Shown: piece by piece, positions 18,032 through 26,502 of the stretch
Layout of the letters: each line of letters opens with the position of its first letter
How positions within the stretch are numbered: position 1 is the stretch's first letter
NCBI RefSeq assembly: GCF_014644495.1
Contig: NZ_BMKU01000004.1
Span: forward strand, 114,377-178,376
Length of the DNA stretch: 64,000 nucleotides
Direction: 5' to 3'
Source: Pseudarthrobacter polychromogenes
GTDB taxonomy: Bacteria > Actinomycetota > Actinomycetes > Actinomycetales > Micrococcaceae
Translations under genes and position numbers: made by a program
Notes under the pieces: model-generated
Told to the model about the DNA's origin: nothing
The model's database searches: none
Seen by the model: only the letters and a program-made list of their open reading frames with translations

Positions 18032-20155
18032 ATGGCTAACTTGGAACCGGCGATCCCGGATGAGCAACCTTTGACCCCTTTTCATGATCTGGACCATTAC
18101 CTGTCAATCCCGCGGGTAAGCGGGCTGGCTTTGAGCCCCGACGGCCGGCGGCTGGTCACTACCGTGGCCACCCTGAACGGCACGGGCACCGAATTCGCCA
18201 CGGCGCTGTGGGAGCTTGATCCCGCAGGGCAGAAGCAGGCGCGTAGGATTACCCGCAGTGCCAAAGGCGAGGCCGGGGCGGCATTCGCAGCCAACGGCGA
18301 TGTCTACTTCACCTCGGCCCGGCCGGACCCGGACAGTCCGGAAGGCGACCCCGTGAACGCCCTGTGGCTGCTTCCTGCGGATGGCGGCGAGGCCCGGGTG
18401 GTGCTGAACCGGCCCGGCGGGGTGGGTGCCGTGATGACGGCCAGAGCGGCGGACGCCACGTTTGTTGTTGCGGAGGTCCTGGCAGGTTCGGCCGATGAAG
18501 ACGACGACGCCGAACGCCGCAAGTCCCGCAAGGACAACAAAGTCTCCGCCATCCTGCACAGCGAGTACCCGGTCCGTTACTGGGATGCTGACCTTGGCCC
18601 GGGCCAGCCGCGTATTTTCGCCGTTGAACAGGGACCCGACAAAGCACACGGCAAGCCGGGCACCGTGGACGCCGCAGCGCCGCTCGTCCTGCGAAACCTC
18701 ACCCCGGGCGCTGGGCCCAGGCTCCGCGAAGCAGAGACCGCCGTCAGCCCCGACGGCAAGACCATCTACGCGAGCTACACGAAGCCGCTGGCCAAGGCGG
18801 ACAGCCGGTCCATCCTGGTGGCCGTGGACGTGGCGTCCGGCAGCACCAAGGTGCTCCTGGATGAAGAAGGCATGAGCTACTTCCCCGGGCCCGTCAGCCC
18901 GGACGGCAGCACCCTGGCAGTGGTCAGCGAGAGCGACACCACGCCGCACCAGGCACCGCAGGTCAAGCTCCATCTGCTGGATGTCTCCGGGGCTGACGGC
19001 GACACTCCGGGCGGCCTCACCCCCATAGCGCACGACTGGGACCGGTGGCCCAGGCCCGCAGCCTGGCTTCCTGACGGGTCCGCCCTCCTGGCCACAGCGG
19101 ACGACGACGGCGCGTCGCCGGTTTTCCGGATCAGCGTCCCCGCCGCTTCGGCTGAAGTTGGGGTCACCCGGGTGACGGAGGACGCCGCGGCATATACCGA
19201 CGTCGTGGTTTCTCCGGACGGACGCAGCGCCTATGCACTCCGGAGCTCGTACGAGTTCCCGCCCGAACCGGTCCGCATCGACCTCCAGACCGGCGAGACC
19301 ACGCGCCTGCCCGCCCCGGCGGAGCGTCCCTTCCGCCCCGGCAGGCTGGAACGCATCGCGGCGACGGCGGCTGACGGTTCCCGTGTCCCGGCCTACCTTG
19401 CGCTGCCGGAGGGCGCATCCGCGGAGTCCCCGGCGCCGATGCTGCTGTGGATCCACGGCGGGCCGCTGGGCTCGTGGAATGCCTGGACCTGGCGCTGGAA
19501 CCCCTGGCTGCTGACGGCCAAGGGCTACGCGGTGCTGCTCCCTGACCCGGCCCTCTCCACCGGCTACGGCCAGGCCCACATCCAGCGCGGCTGGGGAACA
19601 TGGGGCAGGGCTCCGTTCACCGACCTCATGGCGGTGACCGACGCCGCCGTCGAACGCCCTGACATTGACGCTGACCGCACCGCTGCCATGGGCGGCTCCT
19701 TTGGCGGCTATATGGCCAACTGGGTGGCAGGACAGACAGGCAGGTTCAAAGCCATCGTGACCCATGCCAGCCTATGGGCCCTGGACCAGTTCGGCCCCAC
19801 GACGGATGCCTCGCAGTACTGGCTGAAGGAAATGACCGAGGACATGGCGCTGGAGAACTCGCCGCACCGCCATGTGGAAAACATCAGCACGCCCATGCTG
19901 GTGATCCACGGGGACAAGGACTACCGGGTACCCATTGGTGAGGGATTGCGCCTCTGGTACGAGCTGCTGTCCACATCGAAACTGGCCGCGGACCAGGACG
20001 GGCAGACGCCGCACCGGTTCCTGTACTTCCCGGACGAGAACCACTGGGTCCTCCAGCCGCAGCATGCAAAAGTCTGGTACCAGGTGGTGGAGCAGTTCCT
20101 GGCCAAGAATGTCCTGGACCAGGAGCTGCCCCTGCCGGCTGAACTGGGACTCTGA
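18032..20155 (+). CDS. S9 family serine peptidase (acylaminoacyl/dipeptidyl peptidase type)
   Basis: A 707-residue peptidase of the prolyl oligopeptidase clan. The N-terminal half (about 20-430) is a beta-propeller built of repeats such as LALSPDGRRLVT, VSPDGKTIYASY and VSPDGSTLAVVS. The C-terminal half is an alpha/beta-hydrolase domain with the nucleophile in GGSFGGYMANW (Ser about 556), the aspartate in HGDKDYRVP (about 630) and the histidine in ENHWV (about 671). No signal peptide is visible, so it probably acts on peptides in the cytoplasm. The start is the ATG at 18032, just after a GGGGG ribosome site. It is likely cotranscribed with the acetyltransferase 28 bases downstream. Confidence 0.93.
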   Translation: MANLEPAIPDEQPLTPFHDLDHYLSIPRVSGLALSPDGRRLVTTVATLNGTGTEFATALWELDPAGQKQARRITRSAKGEAGAAFAANGDVYFTSARPDPDSPEGDPVNALWLLPADGGEARVVLNRPGGVGAVMTARAADATFVVAEVLAGSADEDDDAERRKSRKDNKVSAILHSEYPVRYWDADLGPGQPRIFAVEQGPDKAHGKPGTVDAAAPLVLRNLTPGAGPRLREAETAVSPDGKTIYASYTKPLAKADSRSILVAVDVASGSTKVLLDEEGMSYFPGPVSPDGSTLAVVSESDTTPHQAPQVKLHLLDVSGADGDTPGGLTPIAHDWDRWPRPAAWLPDGSALLATADDDGASPVFRISVPAASAEVGVTRVTEDAAAYTDVVVSPDGRSAYALRSSYEFPPEPVRIDLQTGETTRLPAPAERPFRPGRLERIAATAADGSRVPAYLALPEGASAESPAPMLLWIHGGPLGSWNAWTWRWNPWLLTAKGYAVLLPDPALSTGYGQAHIQRGWGTWGRAPFTDLMAVTDAAVERPDIDADRTAAMGGSFGGYMANWVAGQTGRFKAIVTHASLWALDQFGPTTDASQYWLKEMTEDMALENSPHRHVENISTPMLVIHGDKDYRVPIGEGLRLWYELLSTSKLAADQDGQTPHRFLYFPDENHWVLQPQHAKVWYQVVEQFLAKNVLDQELPLPAELGL

Positions 20156-20183
20156 GCTCCTGGCCACCTCGTAGGATGGCTCT

Positions 20184-20693
20184 GTGACTGAGTCCTTCCA
20201 TATCCGCCCTGCCCGTACCAGCGATGTCTCCGCCATCAAGAAACTGGTGGCGCCGCTGGCGGACCAGCGGATATTGATGGCCAAGGAAACTGTGGCCTAC
20301 TACGAAAGCCTGCAGGAATTCCGCATCGCAGAGTCCAGCGACGGCCAGGTCATCGGCTGTGGAGCGCTGCACGTGATGTGGGAGGACCTCGCGGAAGTCC
20401 GCACCCTGGCCGCGTCCGGGGACTGGCGCGGCAAGGGCGTGGGGCACGTGCTGGTGGAGAGCCTGCTCGAGGAAGCGCGCGCCCTGGGCGTGGCCCGCGT
20501 CTTCTGCCTGACGTTCGAGGTGGACTTTTTCAGGCGCCACGGCTTCGAAGTGATGGCTGACCAGTCCGCAGTGGACCCCGTGGTGTACTCCGAGCTCCTG
20601 CGCTCGCATGACGAGGGCGTCGCCGAGTTCCTGGACCTTGCCAGGGTCAAGCCCAACACCCTTGGCAACACCCGGATGATCCGGGTGCTCTAA
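20184..20693 (+). CDS. amino-acid N-acetyltransferase (single-domain ArgA type)
   Basis: A 169-residue GNAT protein that probably acetylates glutamate with acetyl-CoA at the first step of arginine synthesis. It reads FHIRPARTSDVSAIKKLVAP at the start. The acetyl-CoA loop lies in DWRGKGVGHVLVESLLEEA, followed by FEVDFFRRHGFEVM. Actinobacteria often carry this short form instead of the two-domain ArgA (family knowledge). The start is the GTG at 20184. It is away from an arg operon here, so the role rests on sequence. A distant GNAT with another amine substrate is the alternative. Confidence 0.82.
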   Translation: MTESFHIRPARTSDVSAIKKLVAPLADQRILMAKETVAYYESLQEFRIAESSDGQVIGCGALHVMWEDLAEVRTLAASGDWRGKGVGHVLVESLLEEARALGVARVFCLTFEVDFFRRHGFEVMADQSAVDPVVYSELLRSHDEGVAEFLDLARVKPNTLGNTRMIRVL

Positions 20694-20795
20694 GGGCGCA
20701 CACAAAAACCGACTACAGCCGCCTGACCTGCGCATACTTGTTTTATTCGAATTGATGGATAAACTATGTGTGGCCGGGTTGGGGGCCCACAGGGA

Positions 20796-20825
20796 AGGGA
20801 CAGTCATTGGGGGCTGTCCCTTTTC
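20796..20825 (+). terminator. intrinsic terminator before dhaK
   Basis: AAGGGACAG (20796-20804) pairs perfectly with CTGTCCCTT (20815-20823), followed by a TTTT run ending at 20825. It lies 103 bases after the acetyltransferase stop and probably ends that transcript. A TAAACT at 20760-20765 just upstream leaves open a very short separate transcript. Confidence 0.75.
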
Positions 20826-20935
20826 TGCGTCTAAGGACGGACCGCCGGGCGGCCTCCGGGAACCTACCGCTGCCGGGCCTGCCGGTAGTAGGGTCAAGGT
20901 GACATCCTCCAGGAAGCAGAGCCAGGAGCACCGCC

Positions 20936-21937
20936 ATGAAAAAACTCATCAATAACCCACGGGCCGTCGTCGAAGAATCAGTACAGGGCTTCGGCCTGGC
21001 CTACCCCAATCTGGTTACCGTCAGCACAGACCCCACCTTCATCACCCGCAAGGACGCGCCGGTGAGCGGCAAGGTGGGGCTGGTCTCCGGAGGAGGCAGC
21101 GGGCATGAACCGCTGCACGCCGGCTTCGTGGGGGTGGGAATGCTCGACGCCGCTGTGCCGGGGGCGGTGTTCACCTCACCGACGCCGGACCAGATCCTTC
21201 CGGCGACCCTCGCGGCCAACTCAGGAGCCGGCGTCGTCCACATCGTGAAGAACTACACCGGTGACGTTTTGAACTTTGAAACGGCAGCCGAACTCGCGGA
21301 GGCTGAGGGCGTCAGCGTCCGCACCGTCCTGGTCAACGACGACGTCGCCGTTGAGGACTCCCTGTACACCGCCGGGCGCCGCGGCGTGGGCGGAACCGTG
21401 CTGGTGGAGAAGATTGCCGGCGCCGCCGCGGAGAGGGGCGATGACCTGGACGCGGTGGCGGCCGTCGGTGAACGCGTCAACGCCAACGTCCGCACCATGG
21501 GTGTGGCGCTGTCCGCATGCACCGTCCCGCACGCAGGCACCCCCAGCTTCGACCTGGCCGAGGACGAGATCGAGATCGGCATCGGCATTCACGGTGAGCC
21601 TGGCCGGCACCGGATCCCCATGGAAAACGCCGACGGCATCACGGACCGCCTGCTGGAACCTGTCCTGGCCGATCTGGGAATCACGTCCGGGGACAGGGTC
21701 CTCCTGTTCGTCAACGGCATGGGCGGCACGCCGCTGAGCGAGCTGTACATCGTCTTCCGGCGGGCGTCGCAGGTCCTCGCGGACCGTGGTGCCACCGTGG
21801 ACCGTTCACTGGTGGGCAACTACATCACCGCCCTGGAAATGCAGGGGTGCTCCATTTCGGTCCTGAGGCTGGATGATGAGCTCACGGAACTGTGGGACGC
21901 GCCGGTGCACACGGCCGCGCTCCGCTGGGGCGTGTAA
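20936..21937 (+). CDS. dhaK: dihydroxyacetone kinase, substrate-binding subunit DhaK
   Basis: A 333-residue subunit that binds dihydroxyacetone covalently through a histidine hemiaminal. It reads [19 protein letters not shown], then [19 protein letters not shown] in the substrate pocket. [12 protein letters not shown] carries the substrate-binding histidine near residue 219. The length matches PTS-dependent DhaK. The ATG at 20936 is followed by dhaL and dhaM in tight order, so the complete phosphoryl-transfer kinase is present. It converts dihydroxyacetone to dihydroxyacetone phosphate in the cytoplasm. No regulator gene is adjacent. Confidence 0.96.
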   Translation: MKKLINNPRAVVEESVQGFGLAYPNLVTVSTDPTFITRKDAPVSGKVGLVSGGGSGHEPLHAGFVGVGMLDAAVPGAVFTSPTPDQILPATLAANSGAGVVHIVKNYTGDVLNFETAAELAEAEGVSVRTVLVNDDVAVEDSLYTAGRRGVGGTVLVEKIAGAAAERGDDLDAVAAVGERVNANVRTMGVALSACTVPHAGTPSFDLAEDEIEIGIGIHGEPGRHRIPMENADGITDRLLEPVLADLGITSGDRVLLFVNGMGGTPLSELYIVFRRASQVLADRGATVDRSLVGNYITALEMQGCSISVLRLDDELTELWDAPVHTAALRWGV

Positions 21938-21939
21938 CC

Positions 21940-22572
21940 GTGGCGCTTGATGTCACCTGGGCGGTGAAATGGCTGACCCTGTCCGCCCAGGCTATGGCCG
22001 AGCACCGGGTGGAGCTGATCGAACTGGACCGGGCCATCGGGGATTCGGACCACGGGGAAAACATGGACCGGGGCTTCCAGGCTGTCCTGGACAAGCTGGC
22101 TGAGGCCCCGCCGCAGACCCCCGGTGCCGCCCTGAAGCTCACAGCCATGACCCTGATGTCAAAGGTCGGCGGGGCAGCCGGGCCGCTCTACGGCACAGCT
22201 TTCCTCCGTGCGGCAACATCCCTGGGTGACGCGGCCGAAATAGAACCCGCAGCCTGGGCGGGCGCCCTTGCCGCTGCCCGCGACGGCATCGTGGCCCGCG
22301 GGAAGGCCGAGTCCGGGGACAAGACAATGGTGGATGCCTGGACGCCGGCCGTGGACGCTGCCCGGGAAGCCGCGCTGGACGGCAACGGGGACGTCCTCAC
22401 CGTCCTGGTGGCGGCGGCCGAGGCTGCCGAGGCGGGCGCCGTTGCCACCGACCCCATGGTGGCGCGGAAGGGCCGCGCAAGCTACCTCGGGGAGCGCAGC
22501 GCAGGGCACAGGGACCCCGGCGCAGCCTCTTCCGCCCTGATTCTCCGCGCAGCCGTGGGGGCCGCTGCGTGA
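21940..22572 (+). CDS. dhaL: dihydroxyacetone kinase, ADP-binding subunit DhaL
   Basis: A 210-residue all-alpha subunit that keeps a permanently bound nucleotide and passes phosphate from DhaM to dihydroxyacetone on DhaK. IELDRAIGDSDHGENMDRGF holds the metal-coordinating aspartates, and GGAAGPLYGTAF and DPMVARKGRASYLGERSAGH are family hallmarks. I start it at the GTG at 21940 (MALDVTWAVKW), two bases after the dhaK stop; a longer frame upstream would overlap dhaK. Its end overlaps the start of dhaM by four bases. Confidence 0.95.
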   Translation: MALDVTWAVKWLTLSAQAMAEHRVELIELDRAIGDSDHGENMDRGFQAVLDKLAEAPPQTPGAALKLTAMTLMSKVGGAAGPLYGTAFLRAATSLGDAAEIEPAAWAGALAAARDGIVARGKAESGDKTMVDAWTPAVDAAREAALDGNGDVLTVLVAAAEAAEAGAVATDPMVARKGRASYLGERSAGHRDPGAASSALILRAAVGAAA

Positions 22573-23261
22573 CCGTCAGCCTCGTGGTGGTATCCCATAG
22601 CGAAAAAATTGCCGACGGCGCCGCGGAGCTTGCCGCACAAATGGCGCCCGACGTCCTGGTCCTGACGGCCGGTGGCACCACCGACGGAAGGATCGGCACC
22701 AGCCTGGAGAAAGTCCTGGCCGCCCTGGACAAGGCGGGCAGCGGCGGCACCGTCATCCTCACTGACCTGGGGTCGGCCGTGATGACCGCCGAATCCGCAC
22801 TCGAGTTCGCCGAAGACCCGGAGGCCATGGTGCTGGCGGACGCGCCGCTGGTGGAGGGCCTGGTGGCAGCCGCAGTCGCAGCGCAGGGCGGCGCGGACAT
22901 GCAGGCGGTGAAGCGGGCAGCCGAGTCCGTGGGCGGTCCCGTCCGCCATACGGATGACTCCCCGCTGGGGGCTGTGGGCGAAGGGCCGGCCACCGGAAGT
23001 GGGCCGGACTTCACGGGCGACTTTGAGCTGGTCAACCAGGCCGGGATGCACGCCCGCCCGGCTGCGAAGATAGCCGGCGGGCTGTCCGGGCTCGATGCGG
23101 AAGTGACGGTCAACGGGGTGGACGGGGCGTCCATGACGGGACTGATGACGCTCGCTGCCGGCAAGGGGTCCGTGCTGCATGTGGAAGCCTGGGGTGCCGA
23201 CGCGGAACGGGCCGTGAACTACGTGGGCGGGCTGGTACAGGCAGGATTCGGGGAGCCGTAG
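22569..23261 (+). CDS. dhaM: dihydroxyacetone kinase phosphotransfer subunit DhaM (EIIA-HPr fusion)
   Basis: A 230-residue phosphoryl carrier. The N-terminal EIIA-mannose-like domain (about 1-130) has the phosphorylated histidine in VVVSHSEKIADG (about residue 10). A linker leads to an HPr-like domain (about 150-230) with NQAGMHARPAAK and its histidine near 161. There is no EI-like third domain, so phosphate must come from general PTS enzymes EI and HPr. The GTG at 22569 overlaps dhaL by four bases. It links DHA use to the PTS, as does the bgl operon later in the window. Confidence 0.94.
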   Translation: MTVSLVVVSHSEKIADGAAELAAQMAPDVLVLTAGGTTDGRIGTSLEKVLAALDKAGSGGTVILTDLGSAVMTAESALEFAEDPEAMVLADAPLVEGLVAAAVAAQGGADMQAVKRAAESVGGPVRHTDDSPLGAVGEGPATGSGPDFTGDFELVNQAGMHARPAAKIAGGLSGLDAEVTVNGVDGASMTGLMTLAAGKGSVLHVEAWGADAERAVNYVGGLVQAGFGEP

Positions 23262-23328
23262 CCTTCGTTCGGTGTCCGGCGGTGTGTTCCCCGGGGCAGC
23301 GGCCCATCCTGCGAATAAGCTCGATGCC

Positions 23329-23505
23329 ATGGAACGGCCCCAGCTCGAAGACAGCCCCGCAGAAATTGAAGTACTGGAAGGTCAAACGTCCGTGGAGGAT
23401 CTGCTGGCTGATCTTGGGTTCGAATGGCGGCACAGCACTCCGGCACACGATGCTGCACCCGCGACCGCCGGCGGCGACGCTTTCGGGCAGCCCGCGCTGT
23501 TCTGA
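23329..23505 (+). CDS. small acidic protein of unknown function
   Basis: A 58-residue soluble protein starting MERPQLEDSPAEIEVLEGQT, with the segment SVEDLLADLGFEWRHS and a C-terminus GQPALF. I recognise no domain. I chose the ATG at 23329, where the acidic conserved-looking part begins; an upstream start at 23272 would overlap a stretch that does not look coding. It is convergent with the lipoprotein gene, with a 29-base gap. No good ribosome site is seen. Confidence 0.5.
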   Translation: MERPQLEDSPAEIEVLEGQTSVEDLLADLGFEWRHSTPAHDAAPATAGGDAFGQPALF

Positions 23506-23534
23506 ACCACACTGTCCTGAACCGCATCAACGTG

Positions 23535-24023
23535 TCAGTCCTGCTGGCGCAGCCCTTCGGCGTCGAGTACCACCCCTGCGGTGATAAACCGGCCGCACTG
23601 CTCGCCAAACGGATAGTCCCCCCGCGGACGGAATTCGACGCTGCGGACGGGCAGTGCCGTCCCGTCCGGCGCCGTTCCTGACGCCGTGACCGTCATGGGG
23701 GATTCGGTGAGCACCTGCAGCATCAACACAGCGTCCTTGCTGCCGTTCGGAGATGCCGTGGCTGAGCAGACGCCGTTGGTGCAGCCCTGGTCGATGGACG
23801 AGCTTCCCGGCCGGAGGTCCACGCTGTCCTCCGTGCATTCGCCGTCCTGGCAGGCCATCAGGTGCAGTCCGGCGACCTGCTGGGCGTAGCTGGCAGGGAT
23901 CGTGACCGAGACGGCGGTGGCCTGGGCGATGGCAGGGCAGGGGACCGCGCCGGGGCCGGGACCGCAGGCCGTGGCGAGTCCCGCCGTCGTCATCAAAGCC
24001 AAAAGCAGCCCGTGCCTGCGCAT
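23535..24023 (-). CDS. putative lipoprotein of unknown function
   Basis: A 162-residue secreted protein. The N-terminus MRRHGLLLALMTTAGLATAC is a lipoprotein signal with the lipobox LATAC and the acylated cysteine at residue 20. The mature part has three to five further cysteines in a pattern (CPAI, ACQDGEC, GCTNGVC, QCG) that suggests disulfide bonds. No known domain is recognised. The start is the ATG at 24023. It is on the same strand as the DUF3592 gene upstream. Confidence 0.72.
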   Translation of the reverse strand: MRRHGLLLALMTTAGLATACGPGPGAVPCPAIAQATAVSVTIPASYAQQVAGLHLMACQDGECTEDSVDLRPGSSSIDQGCTNGVCSATASPNGSKDAVLMLQVLTESPMTVTASGTAPDGTALPVRSVEFRPRGDYPFGEQCGRFITAGVVLDAEGLRQQD

Positions 24024-24148
24024 ACTTCAGCGTAGGGCGACGTGGCCGGAGCGTCCCGGGCCCAACTCAACTGATGCCCGCATTGTTATGGCCGGGGCAG
24101 CTGTGACGGCCAAACGGAGACCGGTATGAAAATAGGCAGGTCCTCGCT

Positions 24149-24580
24149 TCAGTCCACAGGGAAAATGCTGATGAACCACAGGGAAGCGAGGGCGAAAACC
24201 GCGAAGAAGGGGACGATGCACCCCAGCGTTGACCGGGGCTTGGAGGAAACCTGCCGCGACTCGTTGGGATTGGCGGGGTTGTAGGCCACCTCGATTGGGG
24301 CGCCCGGCACCGGTTGGCTGGCGAAGGGGACCTCTGATTCGCCGGCAAACAATGTTCCCTGCGGGTCCGTGAACTGGTACATGGGAAAGAAGCGCCGGCT
24401 CCGGCTGGATCCGCCGCCGCCATTGGTCCAACCCGCCACGCTGCCGGTGACGGTGGCCTGCACCCTGGTCCATGATGCGGCCTGCTGCTCGTCCTGCTTC
24501 GTGGTGCGGACGGCCCGGACTACTGCGAACACCGCTGCGATGACGAACAGCACCCACACGATGTACAGGATCATCTTCAT
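24149..24580 (-). CDS. DUF3592 membrane protein
   Basis: A 143-residue protein with a hydrophobic segment at each end (about 3-22 and 118-138) and a soluble middle. VQATVTGSVAGW, a glycine/serine loop, FFPMYQFTDPQG and IEVAYNPANPNESRQV are the DUF3592 signature. The family's role is unknown. The start is the ATG at 24580. It is 60 bases downstream of mutY on the same strand. Confidence 0.78.
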   Translation of the reverse strand: MKMILYIVWVLFVIAAVFAVVRAVRTTKQDEQQAASWTRVQATVTGSVAGWTNGGGGSSRSRRFFPMYQFTDPQGTLFAGESEVPFASQPVPGAPIEVAYNPANPNESRQVSSKPRSTLGCIVPFFAVFALASLWFISIFPVD

Positions 24581-24640
24581 GGCTTCCCCCTGGTTCCCGT
24601 TACGAGAAAAGTATGCCAGTCAAAGCATACTTTCTTGTGC

Positions 24641-25768
24641 TCACGCAGGAAGCCGGTAGCCGCCGTCGTGCATCTCCGCCAAACCGTCGGCAAGCAGGCC
24701 AGTCAGCGCCCGCTCCAGCTGTTCCGGCGCCGAGTTGAGCCGGTGCAGGGCGGCCAGCGGCACGCCGATTCCCGTCGGTGCAAAACCCAGGTCCGCTGGC
24801 TCGTGGAAGAACATGTCCGGCGGCACCGGAGTTTCGGCCTGCCGCAGCACGGCTACCACGGCGCCCCGGACCTGGCGGTCCGTGCCGTGCCACGCCTGCC
24901 CCTTGGGGACGTACGACGGCGGCGGCTCGCCTGCCGCGCGCCAGGCGCAGAGGTCGTTGACCGGACAGGCGGCGCACTTGGGTGCCCGGGCAGTGCACAC
25001 GAGCGCCCCCAGCTCCATGACCGCAGCGTTCCAGCGCACGGAAGAAGCGTCGTCGGCCGGAAGGAGAGAAGCGGCCAGCCGCATCTCCGCCGCGGTCAGG
25101 GCAGGGGCCGGCAGTGCAGTACCGGAAATCAGGCGGGCGTGGACCCTCCTGATATTGGTGTCCACCACGGTCTCCCGCCGGCCGTAGGCGAAGGAAGCCA
25201 CGGCGGCCGCCGTATAGCCGCCCACGCCGGGGAGCGCCAGCAGTTCGGGGTACGTGTCCGGGACCTTGCCGCTATGGTCCTGGGTAATGGCTGCTGCAGC
25301 AGCGTGCAGCCTCAGTGCCCTGCGCGGATATCCCAGCCGGCCCCAGGCGCGTACTGCTTCCCCGGCGGGTTCTCCAGCCAGGGCCGCGGGGGTGGGCCAG
25401 CGTTTCAGCCATTCGTGCCATACCGGCAGCACCCGGACAACGGGCGTTTGCTGGAGCATGATCTCGCTGACCAGGATGCCCCAGGGCGAACAGGCGGGCT
25501 CGCGCCAGGGCAGGTCGCGGGCTGTTTCGCTGAACCAGCCGTTGATTCGCTCGTGCAGACGGTTAAGGTCGGCTGCGGTCCCGGCAGCCCATGCAGGACC
25601 CGCAGGGTGCGGGGAAACGGCGGTGGAGGATTCAGTGTCGATGCCAACACTGTAATGGATGTGTTTGGGAGGGCTGAAACGGGATGTGACCAGAGCGTCG
25701 GCGGCACGGCGGCGTGGTGGGTGAACAGAAACGGGCCGGGTCTCTAGCCTAGGAGGATGGGCAGGCAA
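24641..25768 (-). CDS. mutY: A/G-specific adenine DNA glycosylase
   Basis: A base-excision repair enzyme that removes adenine paired with 8-oxoguanine. It has SEIMLQQTPVVRV with the catalytic glutamate, the helix-hairpin-helix LPGVGGYTAAAV, VVDTNIRRVHAR with the catalytic aspartate, and the [4Fe-4S] ligands in CTARAPKCAACPVNDLC (C-x6-C-x2-C-x5-C). The C-terminal NUDIX-like recognition domain is reduced or absent. The start is uncertain: the only ATG/GTG/TTG before the conserved domain is the TTG at 25768, which gives about 70 unusual N-terminal residues and overlaps the divergent gene by 12 bases. A non-standard start closer to the domain is possible. Confidence 0.88.
   Translation of the reverse strand: MPAHPPRLETRPVSVHPPRRRAADALVTSRFSPPKHIHYSVGIDTESSTAVSPHPAGPAWAAGTAADLNRLHERINGWFSETARDLPWREPACSPWGILVSEIMLQQTPVVRVLPVWHEWLKRWPTPAALAGEPAGEAVRAWGRLGYPRRALRLHAAAAAITQDHSGKVPDTYPELLALPGVGGYTAAAVASFAYGRRETVVDTNIRRVHARLISGTALPAPALTAAEMRLAASLLPADDASSVRWNAAVMELGALVCTARAPKCAACPVNDLCAWRAAGEPPPSYVPKGQAWHGTDRQVRGAVVAVLRQAETPVPPDMFFHEPADLGFAPTGIGVPLAALHRLNSAPEQLERALTGLLADGLAEMHDGGYRLPA
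25745..25750 (+). promoter_or_regulatory. -10 element of a leaderless transcript
   Basis: TAGCCT is followed by exactly six bases (AGGAGG) and then the ATG at 25757. The AGGAGG abuts the start codon and so cannot act as a normal ribosome site. The spacing is typical of leaderless actinobacterial messages. Confidence 0.5.
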
Positions 25769-26437
25769 GGCGAATCATCACCACATGGCAGGGCACCGGC
25801 ATCCGGTTCCACTGCCGTCCGCAAGCCGAGCGCGGCAGTCTACCGCCGTCGTCGGCTGTTCCTTGGCGGGGCGCTCCTGTTGATCATTGCGCTGGTCAGC
25901 AGCTTCGCCGTCGCCGGCGCCTTCAGTGGCAAGTCGGAGCAGGCCTCGTCCACGGCGACCACGGCATCAGCAGAACCTACGGCAGCGGCTTCAGCGTCGC
26001 CGTCGGCGTCCGAACCTGCGCCGACGCCCACACCGTCAGCCACCCCCGGCTGCAACCAGAACCTGGTGACCGTTTCCGGGTCCACTGACAAGGCGGCGTA
26101 TGGGCCTGGCGAAAACCCCATGCTGACGCTCAAGGTGACCAACGGCGGCACCATGCCCTGCGAAGTCAACATCGGAACATCTCAGATGGAGTTCCTGGTG
26201 ACGAGTGGAGCGGACCGGATCTTCTCCTCACGGGACTGCCAGGCCAAGAGCGAGGACCTGGTGAAGGTCATTGCGCCCGGAGCCAGCGAGACCGCCAACT
26301 TCCCCTGGTCCCGCACCCGGAGCGTGGAGGGCTGCCAGCCTATCGAAGCCAAACCGGGCGGTGGCGGTGCGTACTACATTTTCACGGCGAAGCTCGGGTC
26401 CAAGGCCAGCCCCAAGGCTGTCTTCCAGCTCAATTAG
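25757..26437 (+). CDS. membrane-anchored protein of unknown function with extracellular domain
   Basis: A 226-residue protein with a basic N-terminus, one membrane segment (LFLGGALLLIIALVSSFAVA, about 34-53), a Ser/Ala/Pro/Thr-rich linker (about 60-95) and a C-terminal domain of about 130 residues (NLVTVSGSTDKAAYGPGENP onward). That domain resembles bacterial immunoglobulin-like folds of the DUF4232/BsuPI type, with four cysteines. The type II orientation puts the domain outside the cell. The ATG at 25757 is supported by a leaderless -10. It is divergent from, and slightly overlapping, mutY. The function is unknown. Confidence 0.75.
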   Translation: MGRQGESSPHGRAPASGSTAVRKPSAAVYRRRRLFLGGALLLIIALVSSFAVAGAFSGKSEQASSTATTASAEPTAAASASPSASEPAPTPTPSATPGCNQNLVTVSGSTDKAAYGPGENPMLTLKVTNGGTMPCEVNIGTSQMEFLVTSGADRIFSSRDCQAKSEDLVKVIAPGASETANFPWSRTRSVEGCQPIEAKPGGGGAYYIFTAKLGSKASPKAVFQLN

Positions 26438-26438
26438 C

Positions 26439-26498
26439 ATCGATTGCTCCGTAAACGCCGTTTTCAGCCTCCAAAACGGCGTTTACGGAGCAATCGAT
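26439..26498. repeat. 26-base perfect inverted repeat between convergent genes
   Basis: The arm 26439-26464 (ATCGATTGCTCCGTAAACGC followed by CGTTTT) is perfectly inverted at 26473-26498, with an 8-base loop CAGCCTCC. It starts one base after the upstream stop and ends four bases before the disA stop. The T-run is at the loop end of the stem, not after it. It probably works as a bidirectional terminator or 3'-end stabiliser, or is a member of a dispersed repeat family. Confidence 0.9.
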
Positions 26499-26502
26499 GG
26501 GG

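Noticed and set aside
20752..20955. 67-residue plus-strand frame before dhaK
   Set aside because: It spans a clear terminator and the dhaK ribosome site, and ends inside dhaK; no sign of coding.
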